In this document: one piece after another, positions 62,438 through 64,000 of the stretch
Numbering within the stretch: position 1 is the first letter of the stretch
How the letters are laid out: every line of letters begins with the position of its first letter
Assembly: GCA_963795825.1 (NCBI GenBank)
Contig: CAWCIW010000005.1
Location: 946,652 to 1,010,651 of the forward strand
Length of the DNA stretch: 64,000 nucleotides
Source of the DNA: BOG-908 sp963795825
Lineage (GTDB): Bacteria > Pseudomonadota > Alphaproteobacteria > Acetobacterales > Acetobacteraceae
Direction of reading: 5' to 3'
Program-made: the position numbers and the translations under genes
The notes under the pieces: generated by a model
The model's database searches: none
Told to the model about the DNA's origin: nothing
What the model saw: only the letters and a program-made list of their open reading frames with translations

Positions 62438-63149
62438 CCAGGCAACCTCTTCGGGTGGCAATCACGACATGGCTCCTCACAACTCCTTATTCTAGCGATG
62501 AAAGAAGCCGTCGAAAAACCTGCAAGAACGCCGGTTTGAAAATGGCGCCGTTCCGAATGGACAGGTTGTGCAGTGGCGGGATGGAGGCGATGGAAAGCAC
62601 CGTGACCTCTCTCACCCGCTTTTGCCGCTTTTGTGCCGAGGGACGTATTTGAAGTCGCGCGAGCGAGGAGCGTCAGATCGAGGACCGTGCCGCGCGCACC
62701 CTGACCAAGCTCTACCGTCAACAGCGGGAGATCGCTCTACAGCAGGACATCCTGAGCGCTTTTAAACCTGTGAGCGGACATCCTATGCATCGAAGCTGCG
62801 CGAGGGTTGAGAGAGGAAGATGCGAATATATTGCGCGCCGTCCTCTCAAGCGTTCACATCAGCGAGCGCCAGGGGCGCCCCATTGGTCTCAATCGCGGAT
62901 GTGAAGAACGGCTTTCCGGGCCGGCCAACCAGTTGTCGAAACTCAGCAGCGATCCAAACACCTGTCAAGGTTGCGATGTCGGCATGCCCACCCAGACGAC
63001 CGTTATCGAAGCAATAGAAGACGCAATCTCTTCTGACGTGCGGCGAGCCATGCTGGCCCGCTCGAGATTTCGACCTGATCAGGTGAGTAGGAGAGACCGC
63101 TCTCGGTCCGCCAACTTGGCCGGATGCTGCACTCGTCATTCCGCACGGA
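62438..63149. other. Gene-poor stretch, unassigned fragments
   Basis: About 710 bases. On the plus strand 62653-62766 a frame reads RQIEDRAARTLTKLYRQQRE up to TAA, looking like a helical C-terminus of unknown origin. On the minus strand 62846-63139 holds an open frame ending PFFTSAIETNGAPLALADVN, also unassigned. Both could be remnants. No intact gene was recognised. Confidence 0.4.
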
Positions 63150-64000
63150 TTATTTGGCAGTGGAGATGGCGGATATCAAATCTATGAAGATGCGCACTTT
63201 GGGAGATAGGTGACGGCTTGACGGAAAAAGTCTCTGAAATTGGCGGTCCTGGCGCTGAATATTCAGACAATACTTGCACAAGCTTCCCGATTTCAGATAA
63301 GGTTCTGCCATGTAGGTGTGGAGCTCAACGAGTCCGTCGCCAGCGAGGCCGGCATCGATAATGGCGTCGTTGCTGTCGAAGCTCAGCGTCCCGGCGACCT
63401 CCCGATCGAACAGTTTGCCATCCTGCGGCGATGCAAATTTCCACTGATGCGTAAAGACGCGTTACCGTGCTGCACTCCTCCTTACGCAGGCGAAACGCCC
63501 CAAGTCGCCCGGGGCTGTGTGGCTCGCCGTGGGCCTCGATATAGGACGGGGCGGCACAGACAATGTAGCGTATGGCCGCCAACCCGGCGGACCATCAACC
63601 GCTGAGTTTCGCGGCTCCCCGATGCGCACAACGGCGTCCAATCCTGCATCGACCAAAGTCCGTTAATCTATCCTCGAAGGAAGCCTCTATTCGCAAAGCG
63701 GGGTATTTCCGGGTCTAGCGCCCCAAGCGCAGGCACGATCTTCAAGCCGGCCGAGCGCGGCTGGAAATTCGACCTTCAAGACACCTGAAGTGCGTAGTCG
63801 CGCGCTCACGCAGCGACTGCTCGGCTTTGTCTAACTCCGCCAGCACCCTATTGCATGTCTGAAAAGAACAGGCGCCCTTCCTCGGTCAAGCTCAGCGCCC
63901 GCGTCGTCCGCTGGAACAGCCGAAGCTCCAGATGATCCTCAAGCCGCGCTATACTTTTGCTCACCGCCGAGGACGAAATGCCGAGAGCTTTGGCAGCTTT
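63150..64000 (-). pseudogene. LysR-family regulator, frameshifted and cut by the right edge
   Basis: At the edge the helix-turn-helix reads KAAKALGISSSAVSKSIARL, then RLFQRTTRALSLTEEG. A stop (TAG near 63855) interrupts it, and frame changes are needed through the effector domain (AGLDAVVRIGEPR, IRYIVCAAPSYIEAHGEP, IIDAGLAGDGLVELHTYMAE). The C-terminus SPKVRIFIDLISAISTAK ends at 63150-63152. Full length was about 300 residues, with the first 20 or so outside the window. Family is certain; whether it is alive is not. Confidence 0.75.

Overview
This window is high-GC DNA with dense, mostly single-strand operons, and no rRNA, tRNA or CRISPR array was seen. Gene content points to an alphaproteobacterium: LysR-heavy regulation, a FUSC/DUF1656/HlyD efflux operon, HscC with its J-protein, and a PQQ-type propeller protein. 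The dispersed hairpin-ended repeats resemble those I associate with acetic-acid bacteria (Acetobacteraceae), but that placement is inference.

Layout. 0-7.5 kb: edge of an aldo/keto reductase, a frameshifted Gfo/Idh/MocA oxidoreductase, an IS remnant with inverted ends, an AaeA/X/B-like efflux operon, and a LysR divergent from a carboxymuconolactone-decarboxylase-like gene and an aldo/keto reductase. 8-20.5 kb: an exported protein of unknown function, a PQQ-propeller protein, LysR plus a SnoaL-like protein, a CPA1 Na+/H+ antiporter, a quinone-reductase-like MDR protein, a pirin, and TetR divergent from an FAD monooxygenase. 20.7-32.3 kb: an amidohydrolase, an HscC chaperone operon, a DUF305/YVTN-propeller pair and a GlxA-type regulator. 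32.4-37.4 kb: an isonitrile-hydratase-like protein, DUF1697, a truncated HyuB, TetR/GST with twin operators, and an orphan RHH antitoxin.

37.4-45.3 kb is the most interesting block. Six tightly overlapping minus-strand genes (ketosynthase III-like, NAD epimerase/reductase, MBL hydrolase, ATP-grasp ligase, GNAT-like acyltransferase, Rieske oxygenase) read away from a TetR gene with palindromic operators. They meet an F390-synthetase-like adenylating enzyme tail to tail. The set looks like a compact small-molecule pathway whose product I cannot name.

45.4-59.7 kb: LysR plus EmrAB-type efflux and AraC, then lipoprotein, hydrolase, cupin and SRPBCC-like genes, a quinone reductase, an aldehyde dehydrogenase and LysR. 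59.7-64 kb is poor in genes: remnants of a PoxB-like enzyme and a racemase, a frameshifted LamG-like secreted protein, and a frameshifted LysR at the right edge.

Two features recur. At least fifteen genes are broken by single-base frame changes while their residues stay well conserved. This suggests sequencing or assembly indels at least as much as true decay. In addition, eight copies of a roughly 190-bp hairpin-armed repeat lie between genes.
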